Shown piece after piece: positions 8,835 through 17,991 of a stretch of 64,000 nucleotides of DNA; the first letter of the stretch is position 1, and each line of letters starts with the position of its first letter. This DNA is from Chryseobacterium sp. ON_d1 (GTDB lineage: Bacteria; Bacteroidota; Bacteroidia; Flavobacteriales; Weeksellaceae). Below the pieces are notes generated by a model. That model searched no databases. It was not told the DNA's origin and was given only the letters and a program-made list of their open reading frames with translations. Location of the stretch: NCBI RefSeq assembly GCF_006829085.1, contig NZ_BJTC01000015.1, positions 62,001 to 126,000 of the forward strand. The letters are read 5' to 3'. The translations under genes and the position numbers were made by a program.

Positions 8835-8862
8835 AAAAAGGATTCTTAAGGGAATCCTTTTT
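8835..8862 (+). terminator. Intrinsic terminator after dnaJ
   Basis: AAAAAGGATTC (8835-8845) pairs perfectly with GAATCCTTTTT (8852-8862) around a 6-nt loop. The 3' arm ends in the U tract. Confidence 0.85.
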
Positions 8863-8950
8863 CTGTAATTGCCTGGTTTCATCTTTCTATGACTTCTTAT
8901 TTTTTTATATTTGGTTTTAAATTACACTGATCAAATTTACTGTAAGAAAA

Positions 8951-9631
8951 ATGGATACCAGAATAGTATTTTTAAATGCCTGCAACGAAATTGCTGCTCA
9001 GCTTGAGGGCTTCAAAACACTTGAAAAAGGTCAAAGGCTTAAGAAAATTTCGATGGATAAAGATATCTCTTTTGAGATTTATTTTCAGTCAAGTTTCAGG
9101 AATGATTCTTCATCTATTCAGATACTTCCCCATATCAATATATATTCTAAAATATTAAAAAAATGGCAAATTGAACAGAGAAAAAATGAATATTCGCAAG
9201 GATTGATCTATGGGAATCAGATTGGTTATTTAACTCCCTATAATAAATGGAAAGAATGGAATTTAGCCGGTTTATCTTATAAAAACTCAATTATTGAAAT
9301 TACAGAAAGCATAAAACAATACATATTCTCTATTTTTGAAATTTTCAGTTCTAAAGAAAATGCCATCGATTTTTTAAAGAACAATGGGACAAAATTTAAT
9401 CTATGGACAGAAGATTCCATTTCTCCTTTAGAATTTCTGCTCTGTTTTTCTGAAAAAGAGACTGCTGGAATCTTTTTAAACAATTTTGTACATAATTGCC
9501 CCTACAAAGGAAATATTCTCAAGTTGTATGAGAAATTAAAATCTGAGAATGATATTGATCTCAATTATTCTGAGTTTCATGGAGCTGATATCATTAAATT
9601 AGCCTATATAAAAGGGTTGAAAATAAAATAA
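8951..9631 (+). CDS. Unrecognised 226-aa protein
   Basis: I do not recognise this protein. It has no signal peptide or membrane helix and is rich in Ile, Lys, Asn, Ser and Phe. A beta-type N-terminal half (FEIYFQSSF, QILPHINIYS, GLIYGNQIGYL) is followed by a helical half (NSIIEITESIKQYIFSIFEIF). This layout resembles DUF4304-like or other immunity-type proteins only loosely. It has its own promoter, TATATTTG at 8906-8913. The gene is flanked by terminators or convergent genes, is AT-richer than its neighbours, and may be accessory. Function unknown. Confidence 0.7.
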   Translation: MDTRIVFLNACNEIAAQLEGFKTLEKGQRLKKISMDKDISFEIYFQSSFRNDSSSIQILPHINIYSKILKKWQIEQRKNEYSQGLIYGNQIGYLTPYNKWKEWNLAGLSYKNSIIEITESIKQYIFSIFEIFSSKENAIDFLKNNGTKFNLWTEDSISPLEFLLCFSEKETAGIFLNNFVHNCPYKGNILKLYEKLKSENDIDLNYSEFHGADIIKLAYIKGLKIK

Positions 9632-9747
9632 CTTTATTATAACTACAGCAGATATTTTATTTTTTTGTTAAGAAAACAAATACCAGACTTACCCTTAACA
9701 GGGTAAATGCATTCATGGACTAACATAAGCTTAATTTTTTAGAGGAA

Positions 9748-10632
9748 CTATTTACGGGTAGCCAGGGAATATGCCTTCTTTCCTAACGTAAATACTGCAA
9801 AGGCTCCCAATCCGCCAGCAATTCCAAGCGTAAGCTCCTTCAAAACATCCGGCCAAGTTGGAAATATGCCATGGAAAAATTCAATCCTGTGCAGAAAAAT
9901 TCCACCAGCAACCATTATTAAAGCAATTGTTCCGACTACTCCTAATATTTTAATAACAATAGGTAAAGCCTTCACTAATAGATGGCCAAGCTTTCCGAAA
10001 AAACCTTTATCATGACTTTTTTTTATTAATTTAAACCCTGCATCATCCATTCTTACGATCAAAGCTACAATTCCATACACTCCAACAGTAGCCATAAATG
10101 CCACCAAGCTCGTTACTAAAATCTGCGTAATGAAAGGATGGCTTTCTTCCAGTACAGTTCCTAAAGCAATAATAACGATCTCAATTGATAAAATAAAATC
10201 TGTTGTAATTGCCGATTTCACTTTCTCTTTTTCTATTTCTTCAGAACTTTTTTTGTCTTCTGCAATTTCTTCTATAACTTCATGTCCCTTTTTGTCACGG
10301 TGAAAAAGAAATTCTATTATTTTTTCAACCCCTTCAAAAGCAAGATAGAATCCTCCAAGGATCAATACATAATTAATAGCCGGAGCATACAGCCAATTGA
10401 GTAAAAAAACGATAGGCAGAATGATCAGTTTGTTGATAAAAGAACCTTTTGTAATTGCCCATAAAACCGGAATTTCCCTTGAAGAAAGAAAGCCAGTGGC
10501 TTTTTCTGCATTTACAGCCAGATCATCTCCTAAAATCCCTGCTGTCTTTTGTGTAGCAACCTTACTGGTAACCGCTACATCATCCATCAATGCTGCAATA
10601 TCGTCTAAAATTGCAAAAAAGCCTGATGCCAT
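9748..10632 (-). CDS. DUF808 (YedI-like) inner membrane protein
   Basis: A 294-aa membrane protein with the DUF808 opening MASGFFAILDDIAALMDDVAV. Conserved family segments follow (AGILGDDLAVNAEKA; ILGGFYLAFEGVEK; TDFILSIEIVIIALG). About six helices are spread over residues 65-290, and a charged cytoplasmic loop lies at about 110-140. The family has no established biochemical role. Monocistronic, divergent from the TPR gene, with no clear terminator; a small hairpin (TTACCCT, TAAC, AGGGTAA) lies downstream at about 9689-9706. Confidence 0.88.
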   Translation of the reverse strand: MASGFFAILDDIAALMDDVAVTSKVATQKTAGILGDDLAVNAEKATGFLSSREIPVLWAITKGSFINKLIILPIVFLLNWLYAPAINYVLILGGFYLAFEGVEKIIEFLFHRDKKGHEVIEEIAEDKKSSEEIEKEKVKSAITTDFILSIEIVIIALGTVLEESHPFITQILVTSLVAFMATVGVYGIVALIVRMDDAGFKLIKKSHDKGFFGKLGHLLVKALPIVIKILGVVGTIALIMVAGGIFLHRIEFFHGIFPTWPDVLKELTLGIAGGLGAFAVFTLGKKAYSLATRK

Positions 10633-10787
10633 ATTTTAATATTTTTTTAATCTTTGTTAAGTTCAGCAAAAATAAATATTTAATTCCGTTTTTGGATTCA
10701 TAAACTGACAATAATTTTGAAAATGATAAGATTGATTAAGTAGTGCTTAGCTTTCAATATTTTATATCTTTGTTTAAAATCTATCCG

Positions 10788-11270
10788 ATGGATGAAAACT
10801 GGGAAACCCAATTACAAAGTATATGGCTAAAACTGGGAACAATAACCCGTGAAGCATTTATTCATCAAATTAAAAATCATGTAGAATTACTTACAGATCC
10901 GGATCACCAGGCTATTGCTGATTTTGAAAGAGCCTGTGCTTTTGACTCCACCGGACATGAAAAGGAAGCGGAACCTCTGTACAGATCTGCATTGGATAAG
11001 GGACTAACCGGTTTACGAAGAAGGAGAGCAAGGATTCAGCTGGCAAGTACCTTAAGAAATAATGGAAAAACAGAAGAAAGCATCCGTATTTTAAGAGAAG
11101 AAAAAGCCAATTATTCTGACGAGCTGGATGATGCGGTAGATTCTTTTTTAGCACTTTCTCTTTCTTCAGCAGGAGAACACAAAGAAGCACTATCCATTGC
11201 CCTGAAAGCCATATCAAAACATTTACCGAGATACAATAATTCTTTGCATCGCTATGCTGAAAACCTATAA
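10788..11270 (+). CDS. Tetratricopeptide-repeat protein
   Basis: A 160-aa soluble protein with three to four helical TPR-like units: DFERACAFDSTGHEKEAEPLYRSAL, then a unit with RARIQLASTLRNNGKTEESI, then LALSLSSAGEHKEALSIALKAI. TPRs mediate protein-protein contacts; the partner is unknown. The frame opens at 10743, but the -7 box TATCTTTG lies at 10765-10772, so the ATG at 10788 (MDENWETQ) is taken as the start. The leader is then about 10 nt. It stands alone between divergent DUF808 and the serine hydrolase. Confidence 0.8.
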   Translation: MDENWETQLQSIWLKLGTITREAFIHQIKNHVELLTDPDHQAIADFERACAFDSTGHEKEAEPLYRSALDKGLTGLRRRRARIQLASTLRNNGKTEESIRILREEKANYSDELDDAVDSFLALSLSSAGEHKEALSIALKAISKHLPRYNNSLHRYAENL

Positions 11271-11388
11271 TTTCCTCAAACAACCGCCGGGGTTTCTTCC
11301 CATTAAGGGTTCAGCTTCTTACAGACACAGAATTGTATTAACATAACAGAAAATCTGCTTACTTTTAACCGTTTTTAAATATCATATT

Positions 11389-12777
11389 ATGCGACATCAA
11401 TTTCATATTTTAACTTTAGGATATCTGTTCTTCTTCAGTATATTCTGTCCTGCTTTAAAAGCACAGACACAACCAGATATCGCCAATATTAATCAGGATA
11501 AGAAAAAAGAAGAAATAGATGGCATTATAAAGGCATATGCTGCAATTAATAAGTTTAATGGAACTGCCTTCATCCATTATCAGCATAAAAATATTTTTGA
11601 AAAATCATATGGCTGGCAGGATGCAGAAAAAAAGATTCCCAATCAGAACACAAGTGTTTATCAGATTGCTTCTTTAACCAAATCTTTCACCGCTTTAATT
11701 ATTGTAAAGCTCAGTGAAGAGGGAAAGCTGTCTTTTAAAGATCCTATATCAAAATTTATTGCTGATTATCCCAGAGGAAAAGAAATTACCGTTGAGCATC
11801 TCCTTACCCACACCTCCGGAATTTATGAAGTATTACGCAATAAAGAATATTTCAGCCTTCTTCATACCGGAAAGATCATTGATAAAGATAAAGAACTTTC
11901 TTTTTTTAAGAATGAACCCCTGGATTTCGAACCCGGTACTCAGTTTTCCTATACCAACTCAGGATATATTTTATTGGGTCTTATCATTGAAAAACTGACT
12001 GGACTTTCTTATGAAAATGCAGTAAGGAAAATCATCTTAAATCCTTTAAAGATGACTCATACCGGCTTTAACTATATGGCTCTGAAAAGTCCGTATAAAA
12101 CAGTTCCTTATTCTTATATTTCAAAAACAAAACAGGAAAAAACCGAAGTCTGGAATTCCACATTGACCGGCCCTGCAGGACAGATCTACAGTACCGCTGA
12201 AGACCTGTATAATTATTATAAAGGATTGAGAGATTATAAAATAGTTTCCAAAGAATCATTTATGAAAGCGACAACCCCATATCTAAGCGGTTATGGATAC
12301 GGTTGGTTCATTGATGATCTTTACGGAAAAAAGCTGATCAACCATGGTGGAAATATAGAAGGTTCCACAAGTTATTTTGCCATGCTCCCTAATGATGATC
12401 TGTGTATTATCCTTCTCAACAATATCACGAGTAAAAAACTGGAGAAAGCAGGGAATACTATTTTAGCTGCTATTTTAGGACAGCCTTACACGCTTCCGGA
12501 GCCAAAGAAAGAAATAATATTAAATCCTGATCAACTACAAAGATATGCAGGTAATTATGGCCTTCCTGATAACAGTATTATTCATATTCTTTACGAAAAC
12601 GGTCAGCTTTTTATTCAGAACAATAATGATCCTAAAGTAAAAATGCTGCCTGAAAAGGAGGATGCATTTTTCCTGCAGGATGATGACAGTGAGATTTCCT
12701 TTACTGTCAAAAAGGGAGAAAAGGACATTATAACCATCAAAAAAGGGCTTTCATCAAAAACAGCAGAAAGACTTTAA
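11389..12777 (+). CDS. Secreted serine hydrolase, class C beta-lactamase/DD-peptidase fold
   Basis: A 462-aa exported protein with signal peptide (residues 1-25, cleaved near ALKAQ). The class C beta-lactamase/PBP4* fold is shown by the SxxK motif SLTK (Ser95 nucleophile, Lys98), the YxN motif YTN (Tyr188) and the HxG motif HGG (His319). A C-terminal domain of about 90 residues (from PKKEIILNPDQLQRYAGNYG) matches the lipocalin-like tail common in Bacteroidota members. Substrate may be a peptide, ester or peptidoglycan; sequence alone cannot separate these, and it need not give beta-lactam resistance. The following esterase starts 49 bp later, so co-expression is possible. Confidence 0.9.
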   Translation: MRHQFHILTLGYLFFFSIFCPALKAQTQPDIANINQDKKKEEIDGIIKAYAAINKFNGTAFIHYQHKNIFEKSYGWQDAEKKIPNQNTSVYQIASLTKSFTALIIVKLSEEGKLSFKDPISKFIADYPRGKEITVEHLLTHTSGIYEVLRNKEYFSLLHTGKIIDKDKELSFFKNEPLDFEPGTQFSYTNSGYILLGLIIEKLTGLSYENAVRKIILNPLKMTHTGFNYMALKSPYKTVPYSYISKTKQEKTEVWNSTLTGPAGQIYSTAEDLYNYYKGLRDYKIVSKESFMKATTPYLSGYGYGWFIDDLYGKKLINHGGNIEGSTSYFAMLPNDDLCIILLNNITSKKLEKAGNTILAAILGQPYTLPEPKKEIILNPDQLQRYAGNYGLPDNSIIHILYENGQLFIQNNNDPKVKMLPEKEDAFFLQDDDSEISFTVKKGEKDIITIKKGLSSKTAERL

Positions 12778-12826
12778 TCGATCATTGATCATGAAATAAT
12801 CAATGAATTTTCAGTAAATTTAATTA

Positions 12827-13696
12827 ATGAAAAAACTTATTCTGAGGTATCATTTTTTCGCTATGGGATGCATTGGTTTTATGCTGCAGTCCTGCAATAC
12901 AAAATTCAGAGTCTGGGTAGGTCCGGGTGGTCAGCAGAAGATTTATAACTTGCAATACGGCGAGCACAAAAGACAGAAAATGGATGTCTTTCTTCCCAAA
13001 GATTATGCTGAAGATTCCCCTGTAGTGCTTATTGTTCATGGCGGAGCCTGGACATTAGGTAAAAAAGAACATATGATCCAAATTCAGAAAATGCTTTTTG
13101 AAAACAGGATCCCAAGCATCAATATGAACTATAGATTGGTTTCTACAAAGAAAAAAATCACTTATAAACAACAGCTTGAAGATATTGGTCTGGTGATTGA
13201 AAAATTTAACTCACTGGCAGACAAAGCGGAACTTCAGCCCAACAATTATATCCTTCTGGGGGAAAGTGCCGGCGGACATCTGGCTCTTCTTTATGGATAC
13301 CAACATCCTGAACAGATCAAAAAAATCATTTCACTAAGTGGGCCAACCGATTTTTTCAGTTCAGAATATCTTAAATCTTTTTATTCAAAATACACCTCTC
13401 CTACTATTCAGAAAGTAGTAGGCACCAAATTTGACCGCAAAAATATTTCTGAAGCCTTTAAGGAAGCCAGTCCTATTGCGAATATCACCAATGTCCCTAC
13501 GCTGTTATTTCAGGGAAACAACGATGTGCTGGTCAATCAGCATCAGGGAATAGCCATGGATTCAGCGCTTACCCACATGAATGTTCCACACAAGTTCGTT
13601 TTCATGAAAGGAGCCGGACATGCCCCAAGGTTCTTCAGCAAAAGAAAAAGAGACAGTATTATTTATCCTAATATCCTGGAATGGATTAAAAAATAG
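12827..13696 (+). CDS. Alpha/beta-hydrolase lipoprotein (esterase, HSL/BD-FAE-like)
   Basis: A 289-aa alpha/beta hydrolase with an N-terminal lipoprotein signal (GFMLQSC, Cys23). The oxyanion motif HGGAW is at 71-75 and the nucleophile elbow GESAGG at 145-150 (Ser147). The likely acid lies in GNNDVLV and the His in GAGHAP near the C-terminus. The HGG/GxSAGG pair is typical of carboxylesterases and feruloyl-esterase-like enzymes. The substrate is unknown, and the protein probably faces the periplasm or surface. It follows the serine hydrolase closely. Confidence 0.9.
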   Translation: MKKLILRYHFFAMGCIGFMLQSCNTKFRVWVGPGGQQKIYNLQYGEHKRQKMDVFLPKDYAEDSPVVLIVHGGAWTLGKKEHMIQIQKMLFENRIPSINMNYRLVSTKKKITYKQQLEDIGLVIEKFNSLADKAELQPNNYILLGESAGGHLALLYGYQHPEQIKKIISLSGPTDFFSSEYLKSFYSKYTSPTIQKVVGTKFDRKNISEAFKEASPIANITNVPTLLFQGNNDVLVNQHQGIAMDSALTHMNVPHKFVFMKGAGHAPRFFSKRKRDSIIYPNILEWIKK

Positions 13697-13809
13697 TTAT
13701 CAATTTAATCCAATAAATAAACTGCTTTTTAAACAATTCGTCCATAAGAATTTTTTACATATCCGGTATAAAAAATTTTATCTGGTAGATGTATCTAAAA
13801 AATGCTATG

Positions 13810-13950
13810 TCCGCAAAGCAATTTTAAAGCTTATATTCTATCGATCGCAAAGACACTTCGTTTAGCAAGGTATAGTACTTAGCTAAGTGAAGCGACTCTG
13901 CGAACGAAAAGTAACGGATCATGATAATAACCTTGCGAGCTTTGCGTGAT
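13810..13950. repeat. Palindromic intergenic element, copy 1
   Basis: This 328-bp gap has no gene. Its core is a pair of 25-nt inverted arms at 13842-13866 and 13882-13906 (CGATCGCAAAG...TTAGC against GCTAA...TGCGAACG) with a 15-nt loop. The downstream part, AACCTTGCGAGCTTTGCGTG, resembles the right end of the element at 26730-26882. Confidence 0.65.
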
Positions 13951-13969
13951 AAAAAATATTTATACACAC

Positions 13970-13999
13970 AAAAAAAGCCATCTCATGATTGAGACGGCT
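13970..13999 (-). terminator. Intrinsic terminator for the dedA gene
   Basis: On the minus strand AGCCGTCTCA and TGAGATGGCT pair (one mismatch) around ATCA and are followed by seven T. It lies 26 nt beyond the dedA stop. Confidence 0.85.
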
Positions 14000-14024
14000 C
14001 TATAATTTTAATTGAATTCTTTAT

Positions 14025-14720
14025 TTATTCAAAGTCCTGATCTTCGTATTTGGATAAATCCTCCTTTTTTCCGAAAACAAACTTGATGATTACCGGAAGA
14101 GTTGTTACCAGTACAATGACAATAATGATATATTCCAGTTTTTCTTTTAAGTTGATTCCAAACTGTTCCAAAAACAATTTATCAAGATAATGTCCTGCAA
14201 AGATCAGAATGAAAGACCATAGCACAGCTCCGATAATATTATCTCTTAAAAACTCTTTTTTATCCATCTTCACGATACCAGCTACAATTGGCGTAAACGT
14301 TCTTACAACCGGTAAAAATCTTGCCATGATAATGGCAAGAGCACCGTGTTTCTCAAAGAAATCATGTGCCTGATAAAGATATTTCTTTTTGAAAAGCATT
14401 GAATCCGGTCTTTTATATAAAGCAGGACCCGCTTTTCTTCCGAAATAATATCCTACTTCATTTCCAATCACAGCAGCCAGTGCCACACCTGAAGCCAGAA
14501 GTGTAGTATCCAGGAAATCACTCCCTGTAGATCCAAAAGTCTCTTTGATGATTTCAACGGCATAAATTCCTGAAACGAATAAAAGTGAATCTCCAGGCAG
14601 GAAAAACCCTACAAAAAGACCTGTTTCAGCAAAAACAATGAATAAAATAAGCCAAAACCCTCCCATTTTAATATAAAACTCAGGGTTTAATAAATCCTTC
14701 CAGCTATTGAAATCTTCCAT
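14025..14720 (-). CDS. DedA-family inner membrane protein
   Basis: A 231-aa polytopic protein of the DedA/SNARE-associated family, members of which move lipids across the inner membrane and support envelope homeostasis. Visible family features are the acidic residue and re-entrant loop in FAETGLFVGFFLPGDSLLFVSG, the segment GNEVGYYFGRKAG, and the basic motif FLPVVRTFTPIVAG. The C-terminus is charged. It lies 86 bp downstream of prfB on the same strand and ends at a strong terminator, so it may be partly co-transcribed with prfB. Confidence 0.92.
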   Translation of the reverse strand: MEDFNSWKDLLNPEFYIKMGGFWLILFIVFAETGLFVGFFLPGDSLLFVSGIYAVEIIKETFGSTGSDFLDTTLLASGVALAAVIGNEVGYYFGRKAGPALYKRPDSMLFKKKYLYQAHDFFEKHGALAIIMARFLPVVRTFTPIVAGIVKMDKKEFLRDNIIGAVLWSFILIFAGHYLDKLFLEQFGINLKEKLEYIIIVIVLVTTLPVIIKFVFGKKEDLSKYEDQDFE

Positions 14721-14806
14721 AAATATCGATGAACAACAAAAGTAAGCCTAAAATGTCTGAAACAAAAATTAATTATAAGATTTTAACTAAAATTCAAAAA
14801 CGAATT

Positions 14807-15919
14807 TTATAAGTCGAGATCATCATCGGAAACAGCCGTTCCATCGGCCATTAAGAATGCTTTCAGAAAAGGGGTGATATTCCCGTTCATGACAGCATCC
14901 ACATCTGAAGTTTCATGACCTGATCGTACATCTTTTACCAGCTTGTAAGGATGCATTACGTAATTTCTGATCTGGCTTCCCCACTCGATCTTCATCTTGT
15001 TGGCTTCAATCTCATTTCTGGCTTTCATACGTTCTTCCAGTTCCATTTCGTAAAGTCTTGAACGTAAGAGTTGCATGGCTTTTTCTTTATTCTGAAGCTG
15101 GGAACGGGATTCTGAATTTTCGATGATAATACCGGTTGGTGCGTGACGAAGACGTACAGCTGTTTCTACCTTGTTGACATTCTGCCCTCCTGCTCCGGAA
15201 GCTCTCATGGTTTCAAAGCTGATATCAGCCGGGTTGATATTGATCTCAATGGTATCATCTACCAAAGGATATACATATACCGAAACAAAGCTTGTATGAC
15301 GTTTTGCATTACTGTCAAAAGGTGAGATTCTTACCAGTCTGTGTACTCCGTTTTCTCCTTTCAGATATCCGAAAGCATATTCCCCTTCAATCTCCAGTGT
15401 TACGGTTTTCACTCCTGCTACATCCCCTTCCTGAAAGTTCAGTTCGCGGATTTTATAACCCTGCTTTTCTGCCCACATGGTATACATCCTCATCAGCATA
15501 GATGCCCAGTCACAACTTTCTGTCCCTCCTGCTCCGGCAGTGATCTGAAGGACTGCAGAAAGCTCATCCCCTTCATTGGAAAGCATATTTTTGAATTCAA
15601 GGTCTTCAATTTTTTCTACCAATTGCGGAAATGTTTCATCCAGTTCCTTTTCAGAATCCGGATCTTCTTTGGCAAAATCAGCTAACACCTGCAGATCTTC
15701 AAACTGTGTCTGGATCTCATCATAGCTTTCTACCCATTTTTTTTTGGAACGGAGCTGTTTTAAAAATGCTTCAGCCGTTTTTGGATTGTCCCAAAATTCC
15801 GGAGCCGCAGTTTTTTCGTCATCATTGGCAATTTCAATCTTCTTTTTCTCAATCTGAAGATATCTGTGTAAATCTTCAATTCTGGATTGAACTTCTTTTA
15901 TCTGGTCGTTGTTAATCAC
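14807..15919 (-). CDS. prfB: Peptide chain release factor 2, no programmed frameshift
   Basis: Recognises UGA/UAA stop codons and triggers peptide release. The GGQ loop is present (ASGAGGQNVNKVETAVRL), as is the SPF stop-codon motif (RISPFDSNAKRHTS). The gene is read in one frame. At the position of the usual CUU-UGA-C frameshift site it has CTT-CAG-ATT (RYLQIE, about 15854-15862), so the +1 autoregulation is absent. The frame extends to a TTG at 15937, but that TTG is the end of the -7 box TATTTTTG (15935-15942). The GTG at 15919 (VINNDQIKE, 370 aa) fits the family N-terminus better. Upstream of dedA. Confidence 0.93.
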   Translation of the reverse strand: MINNDQIKEVQSRIEDLHRYLQIEKKKIEIANDDEKTAAPEFWDNPKTAEAFLKQLRSKKKWVESYDEIQTQFEDLQVLADFAKEDPDSEKELDETFPQLVEKIEDLEFKNMLSNEGDELSAVLQITAGAGGTESCDWASMLMRMYTMWAEKQGYKIRELNFQEGDVAGVKTVTLEIEGEYAFGYLKGENGVHRLVRISPFDSNAKRHTSFVSVYVYPLVDDTIEININPADISFETMRASGAGGQNVNKVETAVRLRHAPTGIIIENSESRSQLQNKEKAMQLLRSRLYEMELEERMKARNEIEANKMKIEWGSQIRNYVMHPYKLVKDVRSGHETSDVDAVMNGNITPFLKAFLMADGTAVSDDDLDL

Positions 15920-16069
15920 GAATTTTTCTTTTTGCAAAAATAAGGAATTCTTTTAGAGTGGAGCGTTTTGAGTTTAAAGTTCCTGGTTTTGGATTTGATT
16001 AAGGTTTAGAATTTAATTTAGGAAGAGAAGTGTATTTTTACTTTATATTTATGCTTAAAAAAGATTTGA

Positions 16070-16348
16070 ATGAATATCAATGATTTGATTAACGAGCGCA
16101 ATGGAAACATTGCTAGGTTAAAAAAGCTTATTATTTCAATGAATTTAATGCCCGGACTTTCCAAAAGCAGTTTTGATCATCTAACTGAAAAGCTTTTTCA
16201 ACAATTGGAAAAAGGAACGGATCAAGATAAGCTTGAAAAAGTTATAGAAACTGAGTTATGTGTTTCTTATGGCCTTTATAAGTCTGAGTTCGATTCCGAA
16301 GAAGTGGCATCGGAAATTTTTAGCTGGTGGGAAAATAACAGTCATTGA
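16070..16348 (+). CDS. Small unrecognised helical protein
   Basis: A 92-aa protein without signal or membrane segments, predicted mostly helical (NIARLKKLIISMNL; DHLTEKLFQQLEKG; SEEVASEIFSWWENN) and acidic at the end. No known domain recognised. A -7-like sequence TATATTTA (one mismatch) lies about 24 nt upstream. It is convergent with the 16365-16820 gene, with only 16 bp between the stops. Confidence 0.55.
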   Translation: MNINDLINERNGNIARLKKLIISMNLMPGLSKSSFDHLTEKLFQQLEKGTDQDKLEKVIETELCVSYGLYKSEFDSEEVASEIFSWWENNSH

Positions 16349-16364
16349 TTACTCCTTTGTTATT

Positions 16365-16820
16365 TCAGCTTCTAAGGTATTCTTTTGATTTTTTACTTTC
16401 TGTTTTGAAGCCTGCCATTGTTAAGATATAAACAAAAAGTAACATCAGCAGAGGCATGAAAAATTCTACAGACATTTTTTTCTCTGTTGAACCGATCATA
16501 ATGAATATCCCTACTGCAATGGAGCACCAGAATAGTAAAAATACAAGTACAAATACATGTAACTTCATGGTCACCTCTATTTCTGTCCCGTAGTTATTTT
16601 TTTGAATAATTCCGCTTATTTGGGGAAGAAAAGAATTTCTATACTGAATAACTCTGCTTATTTCAAAGCTGTCATTATTTACAGATCCTTCATAGTCTTT
16701 TGTATAATTCCTTCCAAAACCAAATTTTTTAGGTTCTACAAAACCTGAAAGTCTTGTAAAAACTTCCTGTTCAGACAAATTTGTCCTGTAGGTAATACGT
16801 TCAAAAGGTAAATATTTCAT
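16365..16820 (-). CDS. Unrecognised protein with two C-terminal membrane helices
   Basis: A 151-aa protein. The N-terminal part of about 85 residues is polar (MKYLPFERITYRTNLSEQEV, FGRNYTKDYEGSV). Two hydrophobic helices follow at about 88-110 and 118-137, and the tail is basic. Homologues with the same KYLPFE...TNLS opening are, as I recall, scattered through Bacteroidota without assigned function. The start lies 7 bp after the FAD oxidoreductase stop, so it is the last gene of the AAA ATPase-oxidoreductase unit. Confidence 0.65.
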   Translation of the reverse strand: MKYLPFERITYRTNLSEQEVFTRLSGFVEPKKFGFGRNYTKDYEGSVNNDSFEISRVIQYRNSFLPQISGIIQKNNYGTEIEVTMKLHVFVLVFLLFWCSIAVGIFIMIGSTEKKMSVEFFMPLLMLLFVYILTMAGFKTESKKSKEYLRS

Positions 16821-16826
16821 TTGTAT

Positions 16827-17933
16827 CTAAATCATTTTTGCTATCTCCTCTCCAATTTTTGGAGCCAGAGCCACTCCCATTCCTGAAAGTCTTACTGCAC
16901 AAAACTGTCTTTCCGAAATCTGTTTTACAATGGGTGTTTTTTCCAGGCCCATTGCCATTATTCCTGACCAGCGGAGTGCAATTTTAAAGTCATTATGAGG
17001 AAGAATAACTTCGCTTAAAAAGTTTTCCAGATGATCCTGCAGAAATTCTGTCGTTTCAAAAGCTATGGTTTCTTCGGTTTTAAAATCCTGATTTCTCCCG
17101 CCCCCCAGTAATATTCTGTTTCCCAAGTTCCTGAAATAATAGTAACCTTCATCATAATGAAAGGTTCCTTTTAGTTTTAATCCGTCTATAGGCTCTGTCA
17201 AAAGGACCTGTCCACGGGCTGGAACGATATTTTCTTTTTCCAGAAACTTTGAAGTGAAAGCATTGGTACAATAAATCATTTTATCCGCTTTTACGGAAAG
17301 ATGATCCGAGAGATGAACCTCAATATCTCCTGTTCTTTCTTCAACTTTACTAACTTCTGTTCCGAATAAAAATTCAATTTTCAGTTCATGACACTTTTCC
17401 AGCAAATTCTGTAACAGTTTTCCTGAATGCAGACTTCCTTCACAAGGGTTTTCGATGAGAAATTCAGATTTTCCAAGTCCGAATTCCTGTATTTTATCCT
17501 TTTTCAGACTGTATGTTTTATCCAGGCCGGTTATTGCTTTCAGCTTTTCATTAACAATAGCGATATGAGATAAAGGCTCTTCATTATTTACAATTTCATA
17601 GCCTCCTGTAAGTTCAAAATCAATTTCATCATTTTTAAAATAATGTCGGATTTTCTGAAGGCCGTCAAATCTCATTTTAACGAGACGCAATGTTTTTTCC
17701 CAACCCATTGTCTGCGAATCTGCAATCACTTCAGTAAGGCTTCCAAAGCAGGCAAACCCTGCATTTCTTGTTGAGGCTCCTAATGGAATGGTACTCCTTT
17801 CAATAATTAAAACAGATTTATCCGGATACTTTTCTTTGACAGATATAGCAGTCCACAGCCCCGAAAATCCGGCACCTATGATGATAATATCCCTTTTTCT
17901 GTAGAAAGTGTCCAGTTCCCAGATGCTGTTCAT
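16827..17933 (-). CDS. FAD-dependent oxidoreductase, DAO (DadA/glycine oxidase) family
   Basis: A 368-aa flavoprotein with the N-terminal Rossmann FAD motif DIIIIGAGFSGLWTA (GxGxxG) and an acidic ribose-binding residue in VLIIER. The body is DAO-like (STRNAGFACFG, PARGQVLLTEP, YYYFRNLGNRILLGGGRN), with the C-terminal FAD motif FCAVRLSGMGVALAPKIG. Such enzymes oxidise amino or imino acids with oxygen or a quinone; the substrate cannot be read off. Middle gene of a three-gene minus-strand set (AAA ATPase, this gene, small membrane protein), with 7-58 bp gaps. The 58-bp gap upstream holds TTTAAACTTTAAAC-type low complexity. Confidence 0.88.
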   Translation of the reverse strand: MNSIWELDTFYRKRDIIIIGAGFSGLWTAISVKEKYPDKSVLIIERSTIPLGASTRNAGFACFGSLTEVIADSQTMGWEKTLRLVKMRFDGLQKIRHYFKNDEIDFELTGGYEIVNNEEPLSHIAIVNEKLKAITGLDKTYSLKKDKIQEFGLGKSEFLIENPCEGSLHSGKLLQNLLEKCHELKIEFLFGTEVSKVEERTGDIEVHLSDHLSVKADKMIYCTNAFTSKFLEKENIVPARGQVLLTEPIDGLKLKGTFHYDEGYYYFRNLGNRILLGGGRNQDFKTEETIAFETTEFLQDHLENFLSEVILPHNDFKIALRWSGIMAMGLEKTPIVKQISERQFCAVRLSGMGVALAPKIGEEIAKMI

Positions 17934-17991
17934 AATTTTTTAAACCTTAAACTTTAAACTTTAAACCTCTCAGTCTTTAAACGTTGAACAA

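Noticed and set aside
15143..15915. Plus-strand frames opposite prfB
   Set aside because: Cys/Phe/Ser-rich shadows of the prfB coding strand.
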